Below are positions 1 through 12,300 of a DNA stretch of 64,000 bases, one piece after another. Source of the DNA: Apium graveolens (lineage: Eukaryota > Streptophyta > Magnoliopsida > Apiales > Apiaceae). How positions within the stretch are numbered: position 1 is the stretch's first letter; each line of letters begins with the position of its first letter. The stretch covers positions 56,366,374 through 56,430,373 of the forward strand of contig NC_133653.1 of NCBI RefSeq assembly GCF_009905375.1, written 5' to 3'. Below the pieces are notes generated by a model. The model was not told the DNA's origin and did not search any database. It saw nothing but the letters and a program-made list of their open reading frames with translations. A program made the position numbers and the translations under genes.

Positions 1-1350
1 GTAACACTTGCCAAAGAATGTACCAGTGTGAATAAGAACTACTTTATTACATTTGAACGAAATTTCAAAACCACTAGAAACTAAACAGCTTCCACTTATT
101 ATATTTCTACGCATGTTGGGAACATGATGCACTCTCGTCAGAGATAGAATACGTCCTGGAGGGAACTTCAGATCCACGTTTCCAACTCCATGTACTTGAG
201 CAGCACTAGCGTTCCCCATCTTCACAGTCAGGCTATGACTCTGTTGATAAGATACAAATAAACTAATATCAGCACAAATATGTACATTAGCTCCAGTATC
301 TATCAACCATTCATTTGACAGATAGGTAGAAAATATTACAGGGTTGTAGGATACATACCGGTCAACGTCGGTTTCAGAAGCCGTAGCCTCACCAACAACC
401 ATGTTCACTACAGGCCCAGTTGCGGTTCCAAGCACAACATTCGCTTGCGCTACCTCAGTTTTCTTCGCTTTCTTCGTAGGGCAGTCCTTACTCCAGTGCC
501 CAACCTGCCCACAAGACCAGCATGGTTTGTTTGCCTTGGGTTTCTTGGCCTTGTCCTTGTCACTCTTAGGTTTATTACTATTAGCTTTCTTAGCAAAAGC
601 CTTCATCTTCTGTCCTACAGTTGCTATGTTTACCTTCGAGGTACCGTGTTCAGTTGGCATCACATGTCCCTGTTTGGACTTGTGTTGTTCTTGCACCGAG
701 ATGTCCATCATAAGGCTGGTCCAGGTGATCTCTCCTTTCTGTCTTTTCAGGGAGAGAGAAAACTCTTCCCAAGACTTCGGGAGCTTTTCAATCACACTCA
801 TCACCTTGAACTTCTCCGGGAGGTCCATTCCAGACTCCTTCAAAGCATGCACTATCATCTCGAACTCATGCACCTGCTCAGTCATGGACTTATTGTCCAC
901 CAGCTTGAACTCGAGGAACCTTGCCACATAATACTTTTCTAGACCTTGTGAGTCAGTATTATGTGTTTGGTCCAGCTTCTCCCATAAGAGTTTTGCGGAG
1001 TAGGCATCAGAAGAATTGACATCAAACAAAGTGTTTGTTAGTGCCGCCCGAATGGCCGCCCTAGCCACTTCATCCTTCTCAGCCCACTTCGCAAAAGCCT
1101 TAACTGTGTCAGCCTTCTCTTGATCCACTACTGATTTCTCATATTCCACAACCAGCCACAGACCCTTTATAGTCAGCCACAACTTCATCCATTTCTGCCA
1201 GCGAGAAAAACCAATGCCACCGTTGAATTTCTCCGGTAAACCGGTTAGTTCAACAGCTTGTGGGAAACTATAGATGGTCCAATCAATGGCCCCAGCAGTT
1301 GCACCCGAACCGCTACCACCACCTACGATAACCTCACTTTCGTTAACCAT
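1..1350 (-). CDS. copia-W gag and start of protease (partial)
   Basis: Minus-strand frame open for about 450 codons from an ATG at 1350 to the window edge, with no stop seen. The first about 250 residues have the gag capsid layout of Ty1/copia elements (UBN2/DUF4219 type), with WQKWMKLWL near the start and LPKSWEEF later. A lysine-rich stretch and one zinc knuckle, CWSCGQVGHWSKDC, follow near position 500. Then comes the retropepsin active site WLIDTGANVHIC near position 300. Gag packages element RNA and protease would cut the polyprotein. The rest of pol must lie to the left of the window. This is the only long retroelement frame here without a break, so the copy could be recent. The lineage within copia cannot be fixed without the reverse transcriptase. 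Confidence 0.85.
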   Translation of the reverse strand, partial: MVNESEVIVGGGSGSGATAGAIDWTIYSFPQAVELTGLPEKFNGGIGFSRWQKWMKLWLTIKGLWLVVEYEKSVVDQEKADTVKAFAKWAEKDEVARAAIRAALTNTLFDVNSSDAYSAKLLWEKLDQTHNTDSQGLEKYYVARFLEFKLVDNKSMTEQVHEFEMIVHALKESGMDLPEKFKVMSVIEKLPKSWEEFSLSLKRQKGEITWTSLMMDISVQEQHKSKQGHVMPTEHGTSKVNIATVGQKMKAFAKKANSNKPKSDKDKAKKPKANKPCWSCGQVGHWSKDCPTKKAKKTEVAQANVVLGTATGPVVNMVVGEATASETDVDRYVSYNPVIFSTYLSNEWLIDTGANVHICADISLFVSYQQSHSLTVKMGNASAAQVHGVGNVDLKFPPGRILSLTRVHHVPNMRRNIISGSCLVSSGFEISFKCNKVVLIHTGTFFGKCY

Positions 1351-2451
1351 TATGCTAAATTCTAAATAACTAATATTCTCTTCAAGAATGTTGTAAATTT
1401 CATTAACAAATATTGTTACATAGAGGCAAGTATATATAAAATTTAGCAAGTTCAGGCCAAAACCACAGTTAACAAAACAAAGCATGCATGTAAACAAAAT
1501 TAGTAACTGAAATAACGAAGAGAAAAACGAAGATGTACCCGAAACCATAGCTTTCAAACGTGTCTGAAAAATAATGGTGCACAGATACAAAATGCCAAGA
1601 AAATACGATCACAGCTGAGTCACCGGGCCTTGCTCGAAGCACTGGCTGTCCTTGAAGAGAATATTACCCCCTACCTGCTGTGTTTGGGATGCGTGCAATA
1701 TCTCCACCAGGATAAAACAACTCGGAGTTTATGTTAACAGCAGCAACAAAACCTCCACCTCGACTAGCACCTCAGTCGCCGGAAAATAACAGCACTTCGA
1801 ACTTGTGTTTTCGGGAGAGAAATGCAGAGAGGGGGAGAAGAGAAGATAATGTTGTGTGGTGTAAAAAATACATTCACTTTAGCCTCTATTTATAGGAGAG
1901 GAAAAATGAAACTGTTCCACACACTTTAATGTCTGAATTAAACTGCCACATTAATTTATAAAAATCAAAATTGATCAGATTTTGAATTTAAATTATTTGT
2001 AACATTTTTTCACTTAACACCCACATTATTATCAGATTTAATTTTAATTCGATTATTTATTCATGTCCAGGTTCAATGAATTAGGCCAAACCCACTAACA
2101 AAGTGACTTAGACCAATTCAGTATCGAACCCAGCCCAACAATTAATAATAATAATAATACTCCAGTCACCACTGATAAATAAGTTTGAATTAAAATATTA
2201 ATTCTCAAATAAATAAAATCCTCGCCCAGGTCCCCTCGCGTACGCGAGACGCCGATACATTCGCCCAAATCGCCCTTCGACCCGGTCCGGTGCGGCGCGT
2301 GGCGGCGGCGCGCGCGTGGGTGTGTGCGCGCGCGTGAAGCACTCAACAACACAATGGACCATCACACACCTTAGTAATTGTATACTACTCATGTGTGTGA
2401 TACCATGTAAAGCACACAACCCCCTTTATTTATTTCAATGTGGGACAAACA
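1351..2451 (-). mobile_element. copia-W 5' LTR and leader (candidate)
   Basis: Stretch upstream of copia-W gag. Read on the minus strand, it has a plausible LTR start at 2451 (TGTTTGTCCCACATTG), a form common at the 5' end of plant copia LTRs. It also has a GC-rich block at about 2221-2340 and a TATA box at 1886-1894. I could not find the inner LTR edge or a primer-binding site of the usual TGGTATCAGAGC type. The split between LTR and leader is therefore unknown. The partner LTR is outside the window, so this remains an inference from position and composition. Confidence 0.45.
1886..1894 (-). promoter_or_regulatory. TATA box of copia-W
   Basis: TATAAATAG on the minus strand, flanked by CTCC and AGGC. 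It lies about 540 bases upstream of the gag ATG and about 560 bases into the candidate LTR. Its form and place fit a core promoter driving leftward transcription of copia-W. Confidence 0.5.
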
Positions 2452-4324
2452 TTCTCAAAATTCCAAGTTTTTCCAAGCTAATTTCAACTCTCAATTCATA
2501 TGAATTTCATTAAGAAAATTATTAAAACCATACATGAAAATTTAAGTTCAAATATCATTGAACAATTTCCAATCATTAGATTTTAGGATTAACATCAAGA
2601 ACATAATTAAATTAAACTCTAAAATCCTAATTTTCTAACGGTATTATTGGTTAGCTAGGGTCATTGCTAATCCTGTCATGTCATGTTTCATTTTCGATCT
2701 TTGAGGTTGCTAAGGGCTACTGTCAACAATAAGGAATTGATTCCCCTTCTCCATGTAACTTTTGCTACTATTTGTGTGTGAAAGTGAATGAGGGTTTTTA
2801 GTTTTAAGCGCCCAACGCCCAACAAAAAATAATAATTTTTTTTAAAATTGTTAAGTTGCAAATATGTATATTTTATAAAATGATCTCACTAAAAAAATGG
2901 TTAAGTGCACTCTATAATACTAGATTTTTTTTATATAATTTTAGTCATATTTAATCTTATTAATGCTTATATGATTATAATTAAAATGTTTAAAATATTA
3001 ACTTTTAGTACCTAGATATTAAATAAATTCAAAAGGTCTACAATGACAAAAAAAAATCTAAAAGTTATGCCCTCTTAAGAAAGAATGTGAATAAACTTGT
3101 CTAATGAGCTTTAGTCCAGAAAAAGGGCCACCTAACATTTAAATGTTGAGCATTTGTTTTGTGGACATTTCTCAATCAAAATTATAAAAGTTGACACAGT
3201 CCAAGAAAAAATTTGACGGGCCAATGTATGCACTGCAGTATATCAAGATCTGTTAAATAAGCCTATTGATGAAGCCCCCAAGGATCTGGGCCTCTATGCT
3301 TGCAACAAGCAGGCCTAATTGTAGGATTTCAATATCAGAGTAATCTTTTGCACCTTTTTAGAGTTTCAAACAACTAATAAATTCATATTCCCTTGTAAAG
3401 AAAACTTTAATAAATTCGTATCATAATTTCTTTATGATCACAAAAAAAATTACATTAGTATAAAATCCTAAATAATATCAATGTGGATAAAATAGACATA
3501 CTAATAACTTTTACTATTAATATTTGTTTTCCCCAAAGTCATTAGTTATTTTAGCTCGGTTATATTTTGAACACAATTGAGCCTTTTTTGGTTATTTAAG
3601 GGGACTTCGAGTTCAAGTTTGTTATTTTAGTGAGAGCAATTAATTAAAAAAACCCAACAAACTTCTTAATTTTTTATAATCTAACCAGCTAATTTAATTT
3701 TCTCAAATAAACCGAACTAACTTTACAAAACTATAAAAAATATTAACTATATAGTTAACTATATCTTTTAAGTATACTCTTCATATATCATATATGCCCG
3801 CACGTACCAATATTTTAATATACAATAAATTTAATCTAAACTTATTCATTAAAATATTTTATAAAATTTAATATTATATATGAACCCGCAATACTAAGTC
3901 AAGTTTCCATACGTATTTCATGTATACAAATTTTATGTATAATTAAAATTATTAAGATATTAGATCTTACAAATATGAATAATTAACTTTATTTCTCATG
4001 TGTAAATATAATTTCTTGAGTCATAGCAAAATACAATAATTTTTATTAATTTATCGATGTCATATATTTTATCATTTTAGATTACTTCAGTTATATGTAC
4101 AATTTAATTATATATAAAATAATTTAACTAAAATAATTTATTTATATATTAACATATTTGTCTATTTGTTTTATCTAGAATCGTTATCAGTTAACTATGG
4201 CTAATTTTTTTTTAAAAAATTTAAATTTAAATTTTGTAATTTATAAGAACTCGTCGGGTTTTCGTGAGAAAAAAGAAGATGGTTGGTTAAAGTATAAAAA
4301 TAGTTAGTTGGATTGTTTTTTCGG

Positions 4325-4364
4325 CTAATAATCTTTGCGAGTCACTAATAATCTTTGCGAGTCA
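4325..4364. repeat. 20-bp direct duplication
   Basis: The 20-base unit CTAATAATCTTTGCGAGTCA occurs twice head to tail with no difference. It looks like a recent slippage or tandem duplication in non-coding sequence. Confidence 0.85.
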
Positions 4365-6154
4365 CAAGTCATTTTATAGAAATTTCTAGTGCAACATAAA
4401 AAATTATTCTTTTGTTATATGTTAATATCTTAAGTATATCTGATATTAATCGATTAAGTATCAATGCATACTATATCCTCTTTCTCTCTTTCTTAAATAT
4501 AGCCACCGTCGAGACTTTCACCGGTTTTCTCCTTTATTTTCTTTCATTATTTTTACCTTTGTTATTAGATCTTGATTTCTATCGTTTTTTTAAATAATCC
4601 TTAGATAAAAAATCATCGAAATATCCAGATTTTCTTTCTTCTCCAATTAAGCGTGTGGTTCTTCGTTTTCAAGGGTCCGGGTTCTCTTATTTTTGTGGAG
4701 CTAAGACTTGCTTTTATTTCGTAATTTCAATTTGGTTGTAGTCTCTCCTTAGCGAGAGTTTTGGTATTTCTCTCCATTATTTGGGAGAGTATAATTTTTG
4801 ATTTAATGATAAAAAAATTTATGGGATTGCAATTATGGTCGATAGCTCAAACACGATTAATTTCAACCGGATGTGATGAAGCGGATATACGTAAATATAT
4901 CATCTTCAACAAATGGCGTGATTGTTTCTCAAAAATAGATGGATTGATCAACTATTGTTTCAGTTTTTTATTTGTTCAAGGCAACTATCTTTGTAGATGC
5001 CGTATGACTTTTATTTTATGAATTGATTTCTTACTAAAAAAACTATCAATGCGTAAGATTAATATATTTAATAATTCATGTTATTGTGTGTGACATGTAA
5101 TTTGAATATGTACGGTAACATGCAATTAATAAATTTTTAAATATTAAAATAATAATTAGATAATAGAAAAGGGGATTAGATACAATATCACGTGAGTGGA
5201 TCCCACTAATTATATATAAATTGTTTGTGAGGTTAACTAGTAAACACGTTATAAACTTACGTTGTATGAGAACGTTTATTCAGCATGCATTTCTTATATG
5301 GAATACACGTAGACTTTGTTTAAATGTTGATTAAAAATGTGTTTCTAATAGGCGGAGATTAGAAACGTCATACGATCGTGCATTTCTCAAAAACACCTCA
5401 ATAATTTGCGTTTTGGTGTGTCAAAAAGGGCCATTTTTAATATGTGATGTTTGAGGCCTCATTTAACAAAATTGTGTCACATATGGCCAACACCCTTATC
5501 TCATTTCATTGACCTTTTGATTATTTGTTCCGGAAAGTTATCCTCCCAATAATTAGGCATTTAACTCTAAAACTATCTTTGTTAAAAATTTTCTTTTGTC
5601 AAGACAATATATCATTGTTTTAATCTATATATAAGAATAAATGATATCGTATGAGTAATATTGAATGTATTTTTATTTTGACTAATCAAATATTATATCT
5701 AATCAAATATCACATTCAAGCCAATAATTGTTAAAATGGTTTTAATAAATAATTTTATAATTTTGTTTTTTAATTATTTAGCCGTTATAATGTTCATATA
5801 TCTTATATAGGTGATTTTAATTTTAAAAAGTATTAAACTAAAACAATGTATACATATTATGTAAACATATAATATAGATTTTTTTCTTCCTTATAAGTAT
5901 ATACATGATCATAAAATATTAATAATTATCTCTAATATGTAATTAATATCATATCAATATTGAGTAAACTTGTATTATAATTTTTTTTGTATACATGTAT
6001 ACACGATCTTTAGTTTTTTTATTATCAATTCTTATATGTAATACCGTGAAATTTTATGTAATTATTACTTTAAAAAGAATTATATTATTAATTAAATATA
6101 TGTTATGTTTTAAGTTATTTATATTTTCCGAAAACTTGTTATTTTTTATGTTAA

Positions 6155-6156
<2 letters not shown>

Positions 6157-6185
<29 letters not shown>

Positions 6186-6224
6186 TTAACAGTAACTTAA
6201 AATATATATATATATATATATATA
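6157..6224. repeat. ATT and AT microsatellites
   Basis: A run of ATT triplets (about 6157-6186) is followed by an AT dinucleotide run (about 6201-6224). Ordinary simple repeats in AT-rich intergenic DNA. Confidence 0.9.
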
Positions 6225-7402
6225 ACTAAATTAGCAAATGTAAAATGAAAAATATGATAATTTATAATTCTCATTTGCCAAATAGATATTAGCTGCATGA
6301 TAAAAAAATACAAATGACATATTGACATAGTGATATCAAAGTGAGCAAGTTAGTAGCTAGACCTAGGTTTAATTGCCATTAACAATAAAATTTATTTTTT
6401 AAAATATAATAAATACAGAGACAAATATGACATTTCAAATGAATAAAATATTTTAACAAATCTAACAATATATTTTTTTAATATAATAAACATACATGCA
6501 AATATGCTATTTCACATTAATCCATGTTGGGTTATTATATATAAAAAAGAGAGATCATGATTGAGTTTTATTTGCCTTTTATACAAACATAGTCAATTTC
6601 AAAGTTGTTAACAAGTTTTGAATTGCAAGTTAAGGTCGAGTCAAATTCAAACTACTCGAAATGCTCAGTAATATTGTTAATATAAAAGAAAGCACAACTC
6701 AATACTTTCATTTCATTAAATTTATATATGCATGTTTGAGTAAATGAAAAATAGATAAGTTATATTTAGTCTCTTCACACTTTGTGTATCTACTGTTCAT
6801 TTAATTAGAATTGTGTATTTGAAGTATGTAAAAAAGGCAAGTGTGTATTGCTATTACAAAAGTAGTGAGAGTATTACGAGATTTTGAGTATTATGTATAT
6901 ACTTTAACCACTGACATTTGACATGTTGTATATAGTACCCATTCACGTATAATTTAAATTTTGATAGGAATAATTTGACTTATTTTTCAATTGTAACATT
7001 GTAAACATTTAATTCACCCGAGTAAAAAGAAATAAATATATCAACAACTAAAGCCTATGATTCAACTTTTTATATTCTCATTCACGATCTTCCTTATTTT
7101 TGATGGCGACTCATGTATGATTCCCACCACACCAACCGGTTCATAGTTAGCTAGTACATGAATAACAACATTAACAAATAAAGAAATATTATAAATTTGA
7201 ACATCGTCTCAGAAAGAAAATTAGTGATAATTTAAACTAAAATGCCATTTGATAGTTGGCATCAGAGTCCAACACTCGGTGAACACCTTCTCTGCAATCA
7301 TACTCCATCAAAATGCACCACCTGTCAAATTCACATACTAACTTGATTATACAGAAATAGCGCGGAGTTCTGAAGTAATTTTGTTGGTTAGGCATATCAT
7401 CT

Positions 7403-7528
7403 CTCTATTACCATCCCATAAATGCCATGCTTGTCCCTAATAACACATTGAACATGGACATCTATTATTGTCTTGTTAAATGAACCATTCACACTGACTT
7501 TGAAATAAGAAGATGGTGGTTTCCTCCA
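7403..7528 (-). pseudogene. RNase H-like (RVT_3 type) fragment
   Basis: A 42-codon minus-strand frame starts WRKPPSSYFKVSVNGSF and contains CVIRDKHG. This matches the opening of the plant RVT_3 RNase H-like domain, where a W-x-P-P stretch, K-x-N-x-DG-[AS]-F and a V-I-R-D-x-x-G turn are typical. Such domains occur at the end of LINE polyproteins and in many decayed plant copies. The normal Asp of DG is Asn here. The frame ends at TGA, and further left a piece resembling the next motif (EYDCREGV, about 7275) is in another register. Non-functional. It could derive from a LINE or a host pseudogene. Confidence 0.45.
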
Positions 7529-7709
7529 TGAAGCCATTTAGTATTGCAGTGTTGAAAAGTGTACGTGGTATAAATTGATTACATTATGCAAGAAAATCTT
7601 CAAATATTCATAAAATGTGTTATAATTACCTGATTTAAATAACTGCAAGTTACAATCTTCAACTTTTTGAACTTGACCTCAATCGGCTTGATAGTGGGAA
7701 GCTTGTAAT

Positions 7710-7808
7710 TTAAGCGTTCTTTGCATATATTAATGGCCCTTTAAGGTGACAACCATCTAAACCAACTATCGTCTTATAACTTTGAGCAAATGTACCTTTC
7801 ATATGAGT
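7710..7808 (-). pseudogene. Mutator-like (MULE) transposase fragment
   Basis: A 32-codon minus-strand frame holds YKTIVGLDGCHLKGPL. This is the signature at the start of the MULE transposase core in MuDR-type elements, where the Asp of GLDGC/GVDGC is the first catalytic acidic residue. The usual continuation (LL-A-V-x-x-DG-N) is lost at a TAA. No terminal inverted repeats or other transposase parts are recognisable nearby, so this is a decayed remnant. Confidence 0.6.
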
Positions 7809-7810
7809 TA

Positions 7811-8380
7811 AAAAATATAAAATATTATAAGCACGCAATTGTTTATATCAAGGTTTGCATTTTTAGTGAGGATTTTGATAGTGCTTTTTATAATGACCCT
7901 CTTCGAGTTATGAACATATTTTCAAGCCATTGCATGTTATTCTTCACGAGTCTCATTCATTCTTAAAGCCCTTACTTTCCCTATAAATAATATACATATT
8001 CACCCGCATATATTAAATCATTCACAATTGTTTTTAAATTAAAACGCACCATTTCTTAAATCTTCGATGGTTCAAAAAGAGCAGGAAGTTTTTGAAGAGA
8101 TAATGGGGGATGGTGGTGCCATCCTTGATGAAACATTTATACAAATCAGGTGCTCAATGTTCATGGAGGAAATAACATTGGAAATAATATGGAACTGAAT
8201 TTTTTTTGATGTGTTATATGAAGATGTGCTTGATGATGAAGAGGGCGATGATGAGTTCTTTGATCTTTTTAAGAACCTGGTTTGCATGGTGTCTTGATTT
8301 AAGCTTTGAGTTCAGTTTAAGATGGTGTATAATGTTTTCCAATGTGTTTGTCTTGTGATCTAGGTGAATCTTTGTTTATG
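7811..8380. other. non-coding stretch left of element E
   Basis: No gene recognised. Short frames at 8067-8290 on either strand are low in complexity (Asp/Glu-rich or Ser-rich) and match no family I know. The right edge is the presumed insertion point of element E. Confidence 0.4.
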
Positions 8381-9622
8381 TGAGGTATGAAATGCACACA
8401 GAGGGGGGTGAATGTGTGTTTCTTGATTTTTCTTAAAACTTTTTCAAGTAAATCAAGTAAAGTATTTTAGGCTTCGTGAACTCAACAGCTAAAGTATGTT
8501 TGTACTTTGTAGTGATAATTAATTAACTATAAAGATCGAAGAAAATAATTATCAAAAATTAATTAATCTTATTCAAAATCAACTAGGTTTTGCTACAAAT
8601 CTAAGTTCTTGAATATTAAGAACTTAGCTTCTACTTGAGAGAATTACAATAGATCTAGATTATTTTTATTACTTCTACACAAATGACCTGTGACATGATT
8701 TATAGAACAACATGCACAGTTTAAATGAATAGCACTAAAATAGACTAACACAATTTTTAAAGTTCTTTGGCCTATTTCTATTCTAAGTGCTACAGATCTG
8801 CAGACAATCTTCCAGAACTGCTACCCTCATTTGTCTAGTTCATCTTGGCCCTTGATCTTTTCACTCTTCAAGCTGTATTTGTAGACTTTCCATTTTAATG
8901 ATAAAATGGTTTGTTGACTGGTAATTTGGAATCCTCATGATACTTGCATTCTGTAATTGAAACTGTTGTCGAGATTTTCTAATTATAAAAGCCTTGTCAA
9001 TATTTCCACATCGCTATATAAATGACTTGTGGATAACTCCCCATCGCGATATAAATTACTTGTCGATAACTCCACATCGTGATATAAAAAGACTTGTCGA
9101 TATCTCCACATCATGATATAAAAAGATTTACCGATATATTTGTGATATGAAAAGACTTGTCGAGATTTCATTGCAATATCTCATTTCTCTTTATGACTTC
9201 ATGATAGAGATCTCTGTAGCTTGTAGGGACTTCTCTGTAACTTCCATCTCTATGTGAATTCTCTAAAAGGTTGAACAGTTCTCGATATGACTTCCCTATA
9301 GGCTTGAACAGTTCTCGATATGACTTCTCGATATTCCATGATCTGAGACTTGTCGACATCGATTTTTTTTCAATTTACAACATTATTCTTCTTCAAACTG
9401 TGTATCTTCATTCTGAGGCATGATCAGGCTTGATCTTCTTGTAGAGCTTTATTCCTTAGCTTGATGGCTATTCATAGAAAACTATTTCAGTCTAGTCTTC
9501 TAATCACTTTTACAGACTCAAAGAATACATTTATGATTACATAAACTATTACAAGTCAACTAATTCTTAGGATTGTCACTACGACTTAGTCTTGTTATGT
9601 TAAAGCATGTCTTGTACAACAA
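8381..9622 (-). mobile_element. element E, 3' LTR (Sirevirus-like)
   Basis: Candidate LTR of about 1.24 kb. On the plus strand it opens TGAGGTATGAAATGCACACAG and ends GTACAACA, giving TG...CA termini. On the minus strand the purine-rich tract next to the end (TTGGGAAAAAT, 9623-9634) fits a polypurine tract preceding a 3' LTR. The end of E's downstream ORF lies only about 230 bases away, as in elements A and B. The first LTR bases could shift by two (8379 or 8381). The partner 5' LTR and target duplication cannot be seen because E is interrupted at 11315. Confidence 0.55.
8993..9181. repeat. 34-bp tandem repeat in E's LTR
   Basis: About six imperfect copies of a unit beginning CTTGTCGATA-TCCACATC and ending GATATAAAAAGA. 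Starts fall near 8993, 9025, 9059, 9093, 9127 and 9155, so the period is about 34 and the last units are shorter. It lies wholly inside the LTR of element E. Confidence 0.8.
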
Positions 9623-9855
9623 TTTTTCCCAATTTGTGAGAAGATTGCTTGTCATAAATTCATTCATGATAAAAGACTAATCCCAAGCTAAAATGAGAAA
9701 AATAAAGATAGGAAAATTACATCTATTTATACATAGTTATCACTTACCAGTTACAATGAGAATTTAGAATTACAAAATTAGATAAAGTTTTCATATCCAG
9801 GATGCGATCTAATTAAGTCCTTCAACCTTACAAGGCACTCCAGTTTTTCAATAAT

Positions 9856-11314
9856 CTAAGTTCCTCCCAATGCTTCCACCAGCTTGAGCCATTCTTCCAA
9901 TGAGTAACTACCAAGATGTTCATCCATGTACCTTGACAATTCGCGGGTTTTGATATTAAGAAACACACCATTTTTAGAAACCCTGCTTAATCCTGGAGCT
10001 TTAAGTTCATTTGATCTTTTCTCTAATCTATCTAGATCCTTAGCTTTTTTAATATCTCTCTCTTCCATCTCCACTTTTTTTCTTGCACTTCTTTCATTTC
10101 TGTTTATCAACATCTCAGCTAGTTGTACCTTCCTCATTCTTGTGAACATGACATTCTCAGTCATCAGACTAATCACCCTTTCAAATTCCAATGTTGAGAA
10201 TTTTTCCATCAATTCTTTTTTGAATATGTTGAATGAACCATCCTTGAAGTAGATCTTCACTTCTCCCGGAGTATCCGCATACACTTCACATATTAGTTCA
10301 ACCTATTAATTATTGTAATCATCTTTTGAGAATTTAATAGAGATTTGTAAAAAATCATTTTGATTATAGCATGCCGATAGTTCTCCCATTTCAACCTTAT
10401 CTTTCCCTGGATTTCTTCCAACATACTTAAAGTGTATCTTGATTGGTGGCTTGAATGATGGAGGTTTAACTAGCTTCTTCAATGTGACTTGGTTGACTAA
10501 GATATGTGTTTTCAATAAAGAGTTGGCTGTGAGTTTGTAGAATTACTTTAGCTTGGAGGTTTGAACAGTTGGAGTATCAGTTTGGCTAGGCATTTGCTTT
10601 TGAGTTTTCTGAGTCTGAGGTTTTTGGATTATTGGTGTCTTCTTGGTATCTTTCCTATCATTCTCACTTATTTTCTTCTCTCCATCCTTATTACTCCTCT
10701 TCTCATTCTTGCTACTCTTCTCATCCTTATTACTCCAATTGCTTTTGATAAAGTGACCAGGATTTGAGCCAAGAGATTTATTCTCATCTTTATCTTGCTC
10801 ATCATCATCCTTCTCCCCATCCTTAGTGTTGATAGCAGTCTTTGGTAGCATGTTTTTAGCATTATTGATGTATCTCCCTAGAATTGTGATCATCTTCATA
10901 TCCTCCACAGTTTTGACCTTCTTCACCTTCAACCCTGACTCCAAAGTCATCATCGATCTTTTATCCATCATACAATATTTAGAGATCTGAAAGTGCTTGT
11001 ATTTTCCGGTGATTGGGCATATATAAGCCACCCATTTGCTAAAATTAAGAAAGGCTTTAGGAAATGCTCCTTCTTTCCCTGATTTGAGTTCTCTTAGCAA
11101 AAGGGTGTCTTCTGGAATCATCACCTTCACTTTGTTGATGAAGATATCCAGTTCTGAGAATCTTCTCTTTCCATCCCCTAGTCTTGGTAACAGGCTGAGT
11201 AGGATGTATATAAATCTAAGCCCTGACATTCTGGAATGTTTCCTGAGGTGGGATGTTTAAGGCTGCCATGATAGCTCTCAGTGACACATTTCTTTGCATT
11301 TGAAAGTAATTCTG
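9856..11314 (-). pseudogene. element E downstream ORF (ORF-YZ-like), broken
   Basis: Minus-strand frames 11229-10543, 10515-10306 and 10284-9856 share one reading frame, separated only by stop codons. Upstream (11314-11230) the coding continues in another frame (QMQRNVSLRAIMAALNIP), so there is also a frameshift. The middle is very rich in Lys, Asp, Ser and Gln. The last about 140 residues contain IYFKDGSFNIF, then KELMEKFSTLEFERV. These align by pattern with the C-terminal domain of ORF-YZ in elements A (LYFLRDGKV) and B (LYFMTDGRV). Function unknown. The ORF lies just ahead of the 3' LTR, as in A and B. It is cut at 11315 by insertion of element D. Confidence 0.6.
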
Positions 11315-11982
11315 TGTTAGGTCCCGAATTATCGTAGAAGGGGGGTTGAATACGATAATCACTAAATTAAAAATTCTTTCGAATCTTTAGCGGATATAAG
11401 ATTTAGTGCTCAGTTAGTGATTTCGTGTTCTTGAGGTGAATAGTGTTTGAAACAATAAAACGGGGAACACAAGATATTCGGGGAAGTATATATTCATATA
11501 TAAATCCGCGAGGGGTGTTGCTACACTCCAGTAAATAAATTAACCAACTACAATCTAAGAATAACAAAGTTCCTAGCTTCTACAAAGATTTATAAATCAA
11601 ATCCTATACAATAATCTAGCTTTTGTTTGTTTAAAGATTTAATTACCGGGTAATGATTATAATGCCCCTATGAATATACAAAAATTAAATCGGGCATTAT
11701 AACGTTACTCCGGTGAGAAGTTAAACGGATACAGAAAAAGCTTGAACTTCTCTGAAAATCTTTACTGCTTATTTTATCTCCTCTTGTCAGAGAAGAAGAT
11801 AAAACTCAGAACAATACTACTCCTTCATTATGCTTCAAAGTGTAAACTTTATATCTGTTGAAATACGTGGCCAATTGTTTACCACATAATTCAATTGATA
11901 ACTCAATAAAGTTGTGGCTGAGGTTTCTGTGGCGACCAAGGTAATATAAGCTCTGTGGCGACCAAGAGTGAATTTTGCCTTC

Positions 11983-12300
11983 AACCCATTTCTCTATAGC
12001 GACCAAGGTGAACCTAGGGTGAATTTGCCTTGGAAAAAATTCAACCCATTTCTCTATGGAGACCAAGGTGAACCTAGGGTGAATTTGCCTTAGAAAAAAT
12101 TCAACCCATTTCTCTATGGCGACCAAGGTGAACCTAGGGTGAATTTGCCTTAAAAAAAATTCAACCTATTTCTCTATGGCGACCAAGGTGAACCTAGGGT
12201 GAATTTGCCTTAAAAAATTCAACCCATTTCTTTATGGAGACCAAGGTGAACCTAGGGTGAATTTGCCTTAGAAAAACTTTAACCCATTTCTCTATGGCTA
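11983..12300. repeat. 60-bp tandem repeat in D's LTR
   Basis: Five full units and one partial of a 60-base unit. Each starts AACCCATTTCTCTATGGCGA and includes CCAAGGTGAACCTAGGGTGA. Starts are 11983, 12043, 12103, 12163, 12221 and 12281. Units differ by only a few bases. Degenerate pieces (GCGACCAAG) precede the array from about 11934. Confidence 0.92.

Larger units (their letters stand above)
2452..7402. other. AT-rich intergenic stretch, no gene recognised
   Basis: About 5 kb of AT-rich sequence with frequent stops in all frames. Short open frames, such as 86 codons at 4761-5021, match no family I know and lack coding character. I see only simple repeats and one short duplication. Old unrecognisable transposon remnants are likely but cannot be shown by reading. 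Confidence 0.5.

Noticed and set aside
401..942. Two overlapping plus-strand ORFs of 165 and 176 codons
   Set aside because: They are antisense to the copia-W gag and zinc-knuckle frame, which has clear domain motifs. Composition is that of a shadow frame.
2095..2419. Minus-strand ORFs rich in Arg and Pro
   Set aside because: They exist only because of the GC-rich block, overlap each other in two frames and match no family.
4761..5021. 86-codon plus-strand ORF
   Set aside because: No recognisable domain, AT-rich with biased residues, no neighbour or promoter to support it.
8072..8287. Ser-rich minus-strand ORF
   Set aside because: Low-complexity translation of GAT/GAA repeats; no support on either strand.
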